NCBI GenBank assembly: GCA_002746885.1
Contig: PDRS01000007.1
Location: 62,001-126,000 of the forward strand
Length of the DNA: 64,000 nucleotides
Direction of reading: 5' to 3'
DNA from: Candidatus Saccharimonadota bacterium
GTDB taxonomy: Bacteria; Patescibacteriota; Saccharimonadia; Saccharimonadales; UBA4665
Shown here: positions 30,471-37,918 of the stretch, piece after piece
Layout: each line of letters opens with the position of its first letter
Position numbering within the stretch: position 1 is the first letter of the stretch
Made by a program: the position numbers and the translations under genes
Notes under the pieces: generated by a model
Told to the model about the DNA's origin: nothing
The model's database searches: none
What the model saw: the letters and a program-made list of their open reading frames with translations, nothing else

Positions 30471-31130
30471 CTAACGTAATAGCCCAGGCTTATCGAGCAA
30501 AACTTGTTTTTTCGAATCCTGAACATTTGAAACAAAACGATCTTTTATTTGCGCTCGATAACGAAACTCTTCCAGTGAAAAAACCGTGTAGCGCAGCTCT
30601 TTCCCTTCCTGCTCCTCGAGCTCGGTGACATACTTTTGCAGGGCGTTACGATTGACATTGCCCACAATAAGCACATCGACGCCGCTTGTTTCGTCGCGAG
30701 TAAACTGACCCATGAGAGCAGCCACCTCGACATTACCTAGTTGTTTCAACTCGGCAGGCTCTTCCAGCTCCATTAGCTCGGACGTCATTTCGACAGATGG
30801 CGCAGTCGCCGCCGCTTCGTCCGGCTGCGCACTTGCCTTTGTGGCTGGTTTCGTTTTTCTAGTCTTCCGCGGTTTTATGCCGCCAAATATTTCTTGCAGC
30901 GCGAGATAATATGCGTATTTTTGGTTAACCTCATAGTACACTTTGTTGTTGCTGGAGTCGCTGGTGATAATACCTATGTTGAGCAAGTTCGCCAGCTCGC
31001 GGCGCACCGAGTTTATTTGCTCGTCTATTTTGCGCGTAATTTCACGCACATAAAACGAGCGGTTCGGATTCTCAAAAAAAAGATGCAGCAGTTTGACGCG
31101 CGTTTTTGAACCGAAAAGCTGCTCAATCAT
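30471..31130 (-). CDS. Winged-helix regulator with nucleotidyltransferase-like domain
   Basis: 219 residues. Residues 1-75 form an ArsR/MarR-like winged helix (SKTRVKLLHLFFENPNRSFYVREITRKI, INSVRRELANLLNIGII, then the wing). A charged linker (about 85-120) leads to a C-terminal alpha/beta region with VDVLIVGNVNRNALQKYVTELEEQEGKELRYTVFSLEEF, resembling a minimal nucleotidyltransferase-like fold often fused to such helices in CPR genomes, though the paired catalytic Asp pattern is not clear. Cotranscribed with the MBL-fold gene downstream. Its ligand and targets are unknown. Confidence 0.78.
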   Translation of the reverse strand: MIEQLFGSKTRVKLLHLFFENPNRSFYVREITRKIDEQINSVRRELANLLNIGIITSDSSNNKVYYEVNQKYAYYLALQEIFGGIKPRKTRKTKPATKASAQPDEAAATAPSVEMTSELMELEEPAELKQLGNVEVAALMGQFTRDETSGVDVLIVGNVNRNALQKYVTELEEQEGKELRYTVFSLEEFRYRAQIKDRFVSNVQDSKKQVLLDKPGLLR

Positions 31131-31190
31131 TGTTATCCTCCTTACTCACAACTACGTACAGTGTAGCAGGTTTCGGCGTGAACAAAAATG

Positions 31191-32084
31191 CTATTTGTTC
31201 AATAGTGTTGTGGCAATATCTACAGCTTCCTCGGGGTCATACACCCAATGAATACTATTGTTACGCCGAAACCAAGTGCGCTGTTTTTTTGCGAGCTGCA
31301 TCGTGGCAGCTACTATTCGAGCTGTTGTTTCGGCGAGATTCGCCTCCCCCGCGATGTATGCTCGCCACTCACGATACCCTACCGACTTCATTGGCTCTAC
31401 GTCCCACCCATAGCGCATACTCAGTTCTTTAACCTCGGCCGCAAGTCCCATAGCAAGCATATTCTCTACCCTGTGCGCGACCCGCCGTTCCAGAGTTTCC
31501 CTGTCGGGTGTTAAGCCAAAAATATATGTGTTCGGACGCATATTTGAGCGGCTCGGCGGTACACCTCCGCTCTCAATAAGCCGCACCAGGCGGCGCGGAT
31601 TGGCCGTATCGACGCGCGACGTATCCAAACCGCGCCGTTTTGCGAGAAAAAGCAGTTCTGCCGCAGTCATTGTATTTAAAACATCTCTTTCACTACTGTT
31701 AGATGACGGATTAAATTGATAATCATACAGCACACTGTCGATATATAAACCGCTTCCGCCGACCATAATTGGAAGCTTTCCGCGAGTCGTAATGTCTGCA
31801 ATAGCCTGCTCGGCATGGCGTTTGAAAGTAGCCGCGCTAAACCCCGTCGCCGCATCTGCCACGTCGAGCACATGATGCGGAATGTCTGCTCGGTCGGCAG
31901 CACCTGGCTTTGCCGAGCCTATATCAAAACCTTTGTAGACAGTCACCGAATCGGCGCAAATAATCTCGCCGCCAAACCGACGCGCCAAGACCAAACCAAG
32001 CGCACTTTTTCCGCTAGCCGTTTCACCCAGCACAACCACGAGCGGCACATGTGACGAGCGAGAATTGGTTGATGACATTTGCAT
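31191..32084 (-). CDS. miaA: tRNA dimethylallyltransferase
   Basis: 297 residues, typical length. P-loop GETASGKSALG at about 20-30, then ADSVTVYKGFDIGSAKP, HHVLDV, GGSGLYIDSVLYDY and the C-terminal WFRRNNSIHWVYDP, all MiaA landmarks. It transfers a dimethylallyl group from DMAPP to A37 of tRNAs reading UNN codons. An interesting point for an organism with few biosynthetic genes is that DMAPP must be available. The alkyltransferase-like gene ends 12 bp upstream and is probably in the same operon. Confidence 0.96.
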   Translation of the reverse strand: MQMSSTNSRSSHVPLVVVLGETASGKSALGLVLARRFGGEIICADSVTVYKGFDIGSAKPGAADRADIPHHVLDVADAATGFSAATFKRHAEQAIADITTRGKLPIMVGGSGLYIDSVLYDYQFNPSSNSSERDVLNTMTAAELLFLAKRRGLDTSRVDTANPRRLVRLIESGGVPPSRSNMRPNTYIFGLTPDRETLERRVAHRVENMLAMGLAAEVKELSMRYGWDVEPMKSVGYREWRAYIAGEANLAETTARIVAATMQLAKKQRTWFRRNNSIHWVYDPEEAVDIATTLLNK

Positions 32085-32096
32085 AGCTCACTCATA

Positions 32097-32429
32097 CTAC
32101 CGCAAGTGATGCGGCGGACGCCAGAGAAGCGCCTGCACATCGACATACAAAGTGTCCGATACCGCGACGCCTTCGGCGCGTAAATGCGCGGCGTGCGCGG
32201 TGCGGCCGCCAGGGTACCCTGACGCCAAACCGCCGCGCACATTGACCACCCGATGCCACGGCAGGTTTGGGTTGCCGTAGTGCGCGACACCACCCACGAC
32301 ACGCGCTGCCCGCGGCTGCCCGCATAGCGCCGCAATCTGCCCATATGTCATCACTCGACCTCGCGGGATTTCCGCCACCATCGTTTCCACTCGTTCCCGA
32401 AAACCAAGCTCAACACCCTCGTCAGACAT
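32097..32429 (-). CDS. Alkyltransferase-like DNA repair protein (ATL)
   Basis: 110 residues, the length of ATL proteins. It follows the O6-alkylguanine-DNA alkyltransferase DNA-binding domain: IPRGRVMTYGQIAALCGQPRAARVVGGV, the Arg finger and the active-site region. The catalytic Cys of PCHR is replaced by Trp58 (PWHRVVN), which defines ATLs. Such proteins bind O6-alkylguanine, flip the base and recruit nucleotide excision repair instead of removing the alkyl group. The family assignment is firm; the biological role is inferred from relatives. Confidence 0.93.
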   Translation of the reverse strand: MSDEGVELGFRERVETMVAEIPRGRVMTYGQIAALCGQPRAARVVGGVAHYGNPNLPWHRVVNVRGGLASGYPGGRTAHAAHLRAEGVAVSDTLYVDVQALLWRPPHHLR

Positions 32430-32504
32430 CTTTTCTGCGCCTCGTTTTAATCACCTCGCCGACAGGCAAAACACCCTCAACGTCCGTCGCCCAGATTGAC
32501 TCCC

Positions 32505-33200
32505 TCATGCCGCACTCAAACCTTTACGCGCCATCGCCTCGTACATATACTCCTCGAGAAGCAAAGGTGTCGGCAACCAGGTCACCCCCAGTGCGCTTTG
32601 CGCTTCTTTGTTCCAAGGATAATCTCCGTACAGTACTACGTGATCGATTTTCGCGCCATCTACATCCAAATCTTGACAAGCAATTACGTGCTTTGGCTCG
32701 TCATCTACTATCATATCTGGGAGGCACGGTAAATTACCTGACCGCAGGTGGTGCACAATAGCATCTGCTTTCGTTCTTAAATGCGCCTTAGGATCATTTG
32801 TCCAATCGGTAAGCGTATGGAGCACATCAGGAAACCGTGGATAGTGCTGGCGTACCCACGCACGAGTCACTTCCTGAGTATGTGCCGCTCGCGAAGTCAG
32901 TACTTTTAGCAAGACATTTTGCGGCAAACCTGCAATAACGCCCTGCATGATTTCATCGGGTGGTATGTGAGGCATGTGTTCGGCGCAAAACTCTCCCCAC
33001 CGTTCGTTCCCTTCCTCGAGCGTAACTCCCCACATGGCCGGAAAATTTTCCTGATAGTCTGTAAGGCTCAAGCCGCCAGGACCGAGTTTTTTGCGGTCAA
33101 TCCAAGAATTACTCCAGCCAACGATCTTAAGAGCCGAGTGACCCAGTACGTTGTCTAAGTCGCAAAGAACATGAAGTGCCGGCTGAGTTTCTATACTCAT
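32505..33200 (-). CDS. HAD-superfamily phosphatase, 5'-nucleotidase-like
   Basis: 231 residues. Motif I reads HVLCDLDNVLGHS (DxDxV form, where the usual Thr is Asn), motif II VLTSRAAHTQEV has the hhhTSR typical of 5'(3')-deoxyribonucleotidases of the NT5C type, and motif IV MIVDDEPKHV supplies the Asp pair. A helical cap lies between about 40 and 85. These enzymes dephosphorylate nucleoside monophosphates; the substrate here is not certain. It stands between thrS and the ATL gene on the same strand, 10 bp after thrS. Confidence 0.75.
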   Translation of the reverse strand: MSIETQPALHVLCDLDNVLGHSALKIVGWSNSWIDRKKLGPGGLSLTDYQENFPAMWGVTLEEGNERWGEFCAEHMPHIPPDEIMQGVIAGLPQNVLLKVLTSRAAHTQEVTRAWVRQHYPRFPDVLHTLTDWTNDPKAHLRTKADAIVHHLRSGNLPCLPDMIVDDEPKHVIACQDLDVDGAKIDHVVLYGDYPWNKEAQSALGVTWLPTPLLLEEYMYEAMARKGLSAA

Positions 33201-33209
33201 AGTTTGTTA

Positions 33210-35060
33210 TTATAGCGAAGTTTTACTGACACGAGACTTAGCTTCGTTTGCAATGGTTTTGAGCAGCTCTTCGGCTGTGTAGCTCCGCGCGTCATCGTGC
33301 ACCACGAGATCTTTGCGTATACGCGGTGTGAGTTCGCCGCCGCCAACTTCCTTTTCGCCAATGACGAGCGCGTACGGCACCTTCCATAATTCAGCACTGC
33401 GAATTTTCTTTCCCACCGACTCGTTGCTATTATCCGCCGCTATCCGCAGACCGAGCTGTCGCCCCCGCCGCTGAAGCTCCTCGACAAACGCAACCGTGGC
33501 CGGTTCTTGGTTTACGCTCAGTAACCGCACCTGCTCTGGAGCGCACCACACCGGAAACTTGCCAGCCGTATGTTCTATATATACACTCAGAAAACGCTCG
33601 AGCGAACCCAGCAGCGCACAGTGAAGCATAACTGGCTGTTTCATCTGCCCATCATCGTCGACATACTCCAGCCCAAATCGTTCTGGCTGCACGAAATCCA
33701 GCTGCACCGTTGCAACCTGCCACTGGCGACCAATGGCATCGGTTGCCATAAAGTCGATCTTCGGTCCGTAAAATGCCGCCTCCCCTTCCTCGATGTAGTA
33801 GTCGAGGTCATTTTCTTTCGCAAGTTCTTCTATTTGCTGCTGCGCACTGTTCCACACCGCCAAATCACCCAAATAGCCTTCGCCGTCATCGCGAAAACTC
33901 AGCCGAAAAGCCAAGTTCATACCGAGTACTTTGTACAGATGAGTTGCTGCCGCGACAAGCTCGCTCGCAACCTGCTTTATTTGGTCGTTACGCACAAACG
34001 CATGGCTATCGTCTTGCGTAAACGAACGAACACGGCTGAGACCATGCAGTTCGCCGGTTTTTTCGTCGCGATAGTCCCCAGCGTTTTCCATAAACTTTAT
34101 CGGCATATCGCGGTAGCTCCGCGGCTGAGATGCATAGATTTGAATGTGGTGCGGACAGTTCATGGGGCGCAAGACAAACTCATCGCTTGTTTCCTGGCTT
34201 TTTACCAGAAACAGCTCATCGCCAAACTTGTCCCAGTGACCGCTGGCCTTGTACAGCTCATTTTTTGCGATAACGGGCGTCCATATTCGCTGAAACCCTG
34301 CATTCTCACGAAGCTCTTGCGTAAAACGACCAAGCTCTTCGCGTAAAACCGTGCCGCGTGGCGTAAAAAGCGGCAAGCCAGAACCAACCAGGTCTGAAAA
34401 TGTAAATAAATCGAGGTCTTTACCGAGCTTACGGTGGTCGCGTTTCTTTGCTTCTTCGATAGTCTGTAAATACGTCTTCAGCTGCTGCTCGTCAGCAAAA
34501 GCCACTCCGTAAACACGCTGCATTTGCGGATTACCTTCTTTGCCTCGCCAGTAAGCACCCGCCACGCGCATCAATTTAAAAGCACCAACTTCGCCAGTAT
34601 TTGCAACGTGAGGACCACGGCACAAATCAGTAAAATCGCCATTGGTATAAAAAGACGCTTCGTCCAGCGCGCTATCATCGCCCGCAATTGTACCCATTTC
34701 GTCCGCGTCTAGGTCTTTGGCGACCGTGGTGCCCGCCCGTTTTAGGTCGTTCAGCAGCTCTAGCTTGTATGGCTGGTTCGCCTGCTTGGCCCAGTCAATC
34801 GCCTCGTCGATCGGCTTGGTACTACGGACAAATTCCTGTTTTTCGGCAATGATTCGCCGCATGGTTTTTTCTATCTTGGCAAAATCTTGCTCGCTGATTT
34901 TTGTTTCGCCGAGGTCGATATCATAATAAAACCCGTTTTCGACCACCGGTCCGACGCCAAACTTGGCCTCTGGCCAGAGGCGCTGCACGGCCTGCGCCAT
35001 GACGTGCGCCAGACTGTGGCGCATTGCATATATATCGTCTGGTTTTTGGTTAGCTGCCAT
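33210..35060 (-). CDS. thrS: Threonyl-tRNA synthetase (without TGS domain)
   Basis: 616 residues, starting directly with the editing domain (HSLAHVMAQAVQRLWP, then DLCRGPHV with its metal-type Cys and His). The N-terminal TGS domain found in most ThrRS is missing, which is common in minimal genomes. The class II core has MNCPHH, RVRSFTQDDSHAF and LHCALLGSLERF, giving the Cys-His-His zinc set that recognises threonine, and the anticodon-binding domain ends the protein. An AAGGAG site precedes the ATG. The 200-nt leader looks like a T-box, so expression should rise when tRNA-Thr is uncharged. Confidence 0.97.
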   Translation of the reverse strand: MAANQKPDDIYAMRHSLAHVMAQAVQRLWPEAKFGVGPVVENGFYYDIDLGETKISEQDFAKIEKTMRRIIAEKQEFVRSTKPIDEAIDWAKQANQPYKLELLNDLKRAGTTVAKDLDADEMGTIAGDDSALDEASFYTNGDFTDLCRGPHVANTGEVGAFKLMRVAGAYWRGKEGNPQMQRVYGVAFADEQQLKTYLQTIEEAKKRDHRKLGKDLDLFTFSDLVGSGLPLFTPRGTVLREELGRFTQELRENAGFQRIWTPVIAKNELYKASGHWDKFGDELFLVKSQETSDEFVLRPMNCPHHIQIYASQPRSYRDMPIKFMENAGDYRDEKTGELHGLSRVRSFTQDDSHAFVRNDQIKQVASELVAAATHLYKVLGMNLAFRLSFRDDGEGYLGDLAVWNSAQQQIEELAKENDLDYYIEEGEAAFYGPKIDFMATDAIGRQWQVATVQLDFVQPERFGLEYVDDDGQMKQPVMLHCALLGSLERFLSVYIEHTAGKFPVWCAPEQVRLLSVNQEPATVAFVEELQRRGRQLGLRIAADNSNESVGKKIRSAELWKVPYALVIGEKEVGGGELTPRIRKDLVVHDDARSYTAEELLKTIANEAKSRVSKTSL

Positions 35061-35092
35061 ACTGTAAACTCCTTCTTACTGTCACGATAATT

Positions 35093-35271
35093 AAAAACGC
35101 GCCATGGTACGTATCTATCGACACATTCCAACTGGCGCACTCGGGTCCGACTAATCACGCGTGATCATAGCGGAGGTTCCACCTGAGGCTTTTACTCTTG
35201 CCGCCGCTGTTTTCGTACAGGTCGACCGCCCAAAACGAAGCTCCGTGGTTGGTGAAGCCACATCAACACTA
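35093..35271 (-). promoter_or_regulatory. Probable T-box leader of thrS
   Basis: On the RNA strand the core TGGAACC (35181-35175) has the T-box bulge form UGGNACC. It is framed by helix A1 (CTCAGG 35187-35182 with CCCGAG 35145-35140, one mismatch) and helix A2 (TCCG 35174-35171 with CGGA 35149-35146), with a nested TCACGCGTGA hairpin. Directly after comes a terminator: GCGCCA...TGGCGC and TTTTT (35138-35093), whose base extends into the A1 3' strand, so the two are mutually exclusive. A TATACT box at 35283-35278 and a stem CGCCC...GGGCG (35269-35223) enclosing an ACC threonine triplet could be a short stem I. Confidence 0.65.
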
Positions 35272-35385
35272 GGGCGTAGTATACACCCGTCGACAAACGA
35301 AGGCTATAGGCAGAACTCGCGCAGCGCAATCATGCAACGCATAGTAAAAATCAAAACAAACCATAGAAACAGCTGAAGCTGAAAA

Positions 35386-35467
35386 CAAAAATCGGACGCT
35401 CTCGCAAAAAACGACGTCCGACTTCGATCCTCGTGGGGTTAAAACCTCTCGGCAAAACCTCACCTCG
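35386..35467 (-). ncRNA. Candidate ~80-nt terminated RNA upstream of thrS
   Basis: A TATACT box (35479-35474) is followed by about 45 nt containing GGTTTTAACCCC and GAGGATCGAAG, then a hairpin (TCGGACG with CGTCCGA) followed by TTTTTG at 35391-35386. It could be a free small RNA or an attenuated leader of the next unit. I do not recognise the family. There is no good -35 box. Confidence 0.4.
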
Positions 35468-35479
35468 CACGCTAGTATA

Positions 35480-35811
35480 CACCGCCTAGCTGCATGTTGC
35501 TAGTACCTTTTTGACTTTTTTCTCATGCTACCTGTGGAAAAGTGGATAACTCAACATAACCCGTTTAACATCATAGACGATATAACACCCCACTTAGGCT
35601 CATATACATGTCACAAACAATCATGACAACATAACTTGCCCGTTCACCCAAAAAGCAACGAGACCAAAACGACACATCGCGACGTACGGTTTTCGCTTGA
35701 CTTAAAGCCAACCGCAAACACGCAGACATATAAAGCCCTTCATTGATTCCTGGCTATTTCAGTAGGGCTGCGGTAACCGCTGTCATCTCGGCTTCGACCA
35801 GAGATGGCGTA
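35480..35811. other. AT-rich intergenic region, two DnaA-like boxes
   Basis: About 330 nt without a credible gene. TTTTCCACA (complement of 35533-35541) and TTATCCACT (complement of 35541-35549) adjoin and resemble DnaA boxes, but only two are present and dnaA is not nearby. The rest is AT-rich with no repeats. Confidence 0.4.
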
Positions 35812-36819
35812 CTACGACTCGCCCACAAACCGACACAGCTCGTTCCAGACACCATCGGCGATTTCAATCTCTCCAGATTCCTCGGCTTTCTTTGCTCGTC
35901 GATCACCACACTCGCTCGGCATGACAACTTCTTGCCCAGCGATTGGTTTGGCTGATTTGATTTGATCAACCATTTGTCTCGCTCGCTTCATATATTCAGC
36001 TTTGCCGGCAAATAGACCTGGGTCGATAGCGAGAATGAACGTGCCGGCGCCGTCCTCTTCGTTAGCACCCGCAACTCCCGCAAGCGAAAATGCGCTGCCC
36101 ATTAGCTGCACAAAAAGCGACAACCCATAGCCTTTATGTCCCGCAAAAGGTTTGATAGCTCCGCCAACATTTTCGCCCTTACCGTTTTTCATAACTTCGT
36201 TTGGGTTCGTAGTGGGATCACCCTCGGCGTTTACGGCAACACCTTCTGGCAACTGCTCACCTTTGAGACGAGCTTCTACCACTCCAAAAAAGGCAATGGC
36301 AGCAGTAGCGTTATCAAAAACTACTTCACCGCCATCATAAGGAAAGGCGTATGCAAGCGGGTTAGTCCCAAGCTTCGGCTCAGCTGAACCGACCGGCGCA
36401 ACTGCGGCAAAGCTGCCATTGCCAACCGTCATAAAGCAAATATAGCCCGCCCTGGAAATACGACGCGCGAAATAACCAACGGCTCCAGATGACGTATGTG
36501 TGTGATTGGTACACACTACACCTACGCCATGTTGCTCAGCCAGCGCGACGGCTTTATCGGTGGCTTTTGCGGTCGTAACCATTGAGTGCCCACCCGAGAG
36601 CAAGACACCGCATTTGTTTTCTTTTACTACCCTGAACGGCTCAAGATCTTCTGCCCTAGGAATCCCGCCCGTAGCAATCTTGACAATACCTTGGTTGTTA
36701 CCGCGCATTTCTGCGTACAAAAGCGTGTCGATGATTATCTGGGCGTCTTCGCCCGTATACCCAAGCTGGCGAACACCTTTTGCCACCATCTTTTGCAGGT
36801 CGTTTACATTTACCTTCAT
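35812..36819 (-). CDS. Ldh-family malate/lactate-type dehydrogenase
   Basis: 335 residues from ATG 36819, preceded by GGAGG; the codon at 36843 has no ribosome binding site. It belongs to the PF02615 family (malate, L-lactate, sulfolactate or ureidoglycolate dehydrogenases), which is unrelated to classical MDH/LDH. Landmarks are GVVCTNHTHTSSGAVGYFARR (catalytic His region), GSAEPKLGTNPLAYAFP (NAD-binding loop) and GAIKPFAGHKGYGLSLFVQLM. The enzyme reduces a 2-oxoacid with NAD(P)H. Which 2-oxoacid is used cannot be told. In a fermentative cell it could regenerate NAD. It stands alone. Confidence 0.9.
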   Translation of the reverse strand: MKVNVNDLQKMVAKGVRQLGYTGEDAQIIIDTLLYAEMRGNNQGIVKIATGGIPRAEDLEPFRVVKENKCGVLLSGGHSMVTTAKATDKAVALAEQHGVGVVCTNHTHTSSGAVGYFARRISRAGYICFMTVGNGSFAAVAPVGSAEPKLGTNPLAYAFPYDGGEVVFDNATAAIAFFGVVEARLKGEQLPEGVAVNAEGDPTTNPNEVMKNGKGENVGGAIKPFAGHKGYGLSLFVQLMGSAFSLAGVAGANEEDGAGTFILAIDPGLFAGKAEYMKRARQMVDQIKSAKPIAGQEVVMPSECGDRRAKKAEESGEIEIADGVWNELCRFVGES

Positions 36820-36988
36820 ACTGCCTCCGTTATGATCCGTCAAACTGCTTCGAGTTGGGGCGGAAAATAACTTACTCTTCCCGCCTGCAACAACATGTTA
36901 CCGCTTATCTGTGCGTCAATACCGCACCCCAGAGCAAGATTTACTAAACCAAGACGGAACAATCCTCTGCAATAAACAAGTCTTACTT

Positions 36989-37065
36989 TGGTGGGCGATA
37001 TAGGATTCGAACCTATCACCTCCACAACGTCAATGTGGCGCTCTAGCCAAATGAGCTAATCGCCC
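36989..37065 (-). tRNA. tRNA-Val (GAC)
   Basis: 77 nt with CCA. Acceptor GGGCGAT/ATCGCCC, T arm GGTTCGAATCC, anticodon GAC in TTGACGT. Confidence 0.96.
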
Positions 37066-37171
37066 TGCTCGCAAACTGGCTTTACGTACTATAGCAGAAT
37101 GACAGATTTATTTACAAGCTTTGAGCGTGCGGCCTACCCTGTTATTGTGCTTATGTATACAATGTTTTGAC

Positions 37172-37200
37172 TTGACTTGCAATACTCTTTTTGCTAGAAT
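37172..37200 (+). promoter_or_regulatory. Promoter of a structured RNA upstream of nrdR
   Basis: TTGACT (37172-37177), 17 bp, TAGAAT (37195-37200). Near-consensus and pointing at the terminated RNA below. Confidence 0.82.
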
Positions 37201-37206
37201 AGGTGG

Positions 37207-37388
37207 GTTAAACGAGGTGTTTTGGTGAGTACAAAACAACCAAGCTCCCTTGCGAGCTTCCAGTTGTTTTATGAGGAACTCCCGAGCGTAAAGCGCGTTG
37301 CATGCGTACGCCGGATCAGGACTGCATAAGCTCGTCCAGCCTTTCATAGGACAATGCCCCAGCCATACCATATGGCTGGGTTTTCTTT
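37207..37388 (+). ncRNA. Unassigned structured RNA, about 180 nt
   Basis: Lies between a near-consensus promoter and an intrinsic terminator and has no open frame. Visible stems: AAAACAAC with GTTGTTTT enclosing AAGCTC/GAGCTT (37223-37271), CGTA..TACG enclosing CGC/GCG (37288-37314), GGAC/GTCC near 37319-37338, and the terminator. It does not show the SRP apical loop, the tmRNA ends, or the 6S closing stem. Words like GAGGAACTCCCGAGCG faintly recall RNase P, but the true rnpB is at 26427. A housekeeping or regulatory RNA is likely. Confidence 0.6.
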
Positions 37389-37390
37389 TG
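37358..37390 (+). terminator. Terminator of the 37207 RNA
   Basis: CCCAGCCAT and ATGGCTGGG around 5 nt, followed by TTTTCTTTT. It separates the RNA from nrdR. Confidence 0.9.
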
Positions 37391-37461
37391 TGTGGCGGCC
37401 GCGTCAAACAAAGATTTTCCCCAACAAAAACCAGTTATCCACTAGCTTTTTCTATAGCGAT

Positions 37462-37479
37462 ATGTCAACATGTTGACAT
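37462..37479 (+). promoter_or_regulatory. 18-bp perfect palindrome over the nrdR start
   Basis: ATGTCAACATGTTGACAT reads the same on both strands and its last two bases are the first two of the nrdR ATG. It is a probable operator. It does not match the published NrdR box (ACAC..TATAT..TGTG type), so either NrdR here recognises another sequence or a different regulator binds. Confidence 0.6.
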
Positions 37480-37918
37480 GGTTTGCCTATATTGTGGCGG
37501 TAAAACGACCGTCACCAACTCACGCCCACAGAAACGCCAGAATCAAACTTGGCGTAGACGGTCATGCATGGCGTGCGGCGCCATCTTCACCACGCGCGAA
37601 ACCATAGACTATTCGGCAAGTATTGTCGTCAGAAAAAAGCAGCGCCTAGAGCCTTTTGAACGAGATAAGCTTTTCGTCAGTCTCATAGCGTCGGTGAGCC
37701 ACCGGAGCGATGCGCTCGGCGATGCGGCGGCGCTAACCACTACAATCACACAGCAGCTGCTAAAAACAACTTCGGACGGAAGTATTGATGCAGTTTGCAT
37801 TACGAAGACCACGCAAGACGTTTTACGACGTTTCGATTCGCTCGCAGCCGCCTACTACAGCGCCCACCATGCCGCAAAATACGCGAAGCTGCGCGGCGCC
37901 GCAGACAGCAAAGCCTAA
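37478..37918 (+). CDS. nrdR: Transcriptional repressor NrdR
   Basis: 146 residues from ATG 37478; the longer in-frame extension upstream crosses the terminator and is not homologous. An N-terminal zinc ribbon (CLYCGG and RRSCMACGAIFTTRE, four Cys) binds DNA. The ATP-cone domain (about 45-135: VVRKKQRLEPFERDKLFVSL) senses ATP or dATP. NrdR represses ribonucleotide reductase genes when dATP is high. The window contains no nrd gene, so its targets lie elsewhere. The C-terminal basic tail is short. Confidence 0.95.
   Translation: MVCLYCGGKTTVTNSRPQKRQNQTWRRRSCMACGAIFTTRETIDYSASIVVRKKQRLEPFERDKLFVSLIASVSHRSDALGDAAALTTTITQQLLKTTSDGSIDAVCITKTTQDVLRRFDSLAAAYYSAHHAAKYAKLRGAADSKA

Noticed and set aside
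35480..35811. Replication origin
   Set aside because: Only two DnaA-like boxes, no dnaA or dnaN, and no strand switch of gene orientation at this point.
37207..37388. Second RNase P RNA
   Set aside because: Only short words recall RNase P; the universal core is complete at 26427-26796 and lacking here.
37298..37477. Longer N-terminus for NrdR
   Set aside because: It runs through a terminator and a palindrome; the zinc ribbon starts at the ATG at 37478 as in all NrdR.
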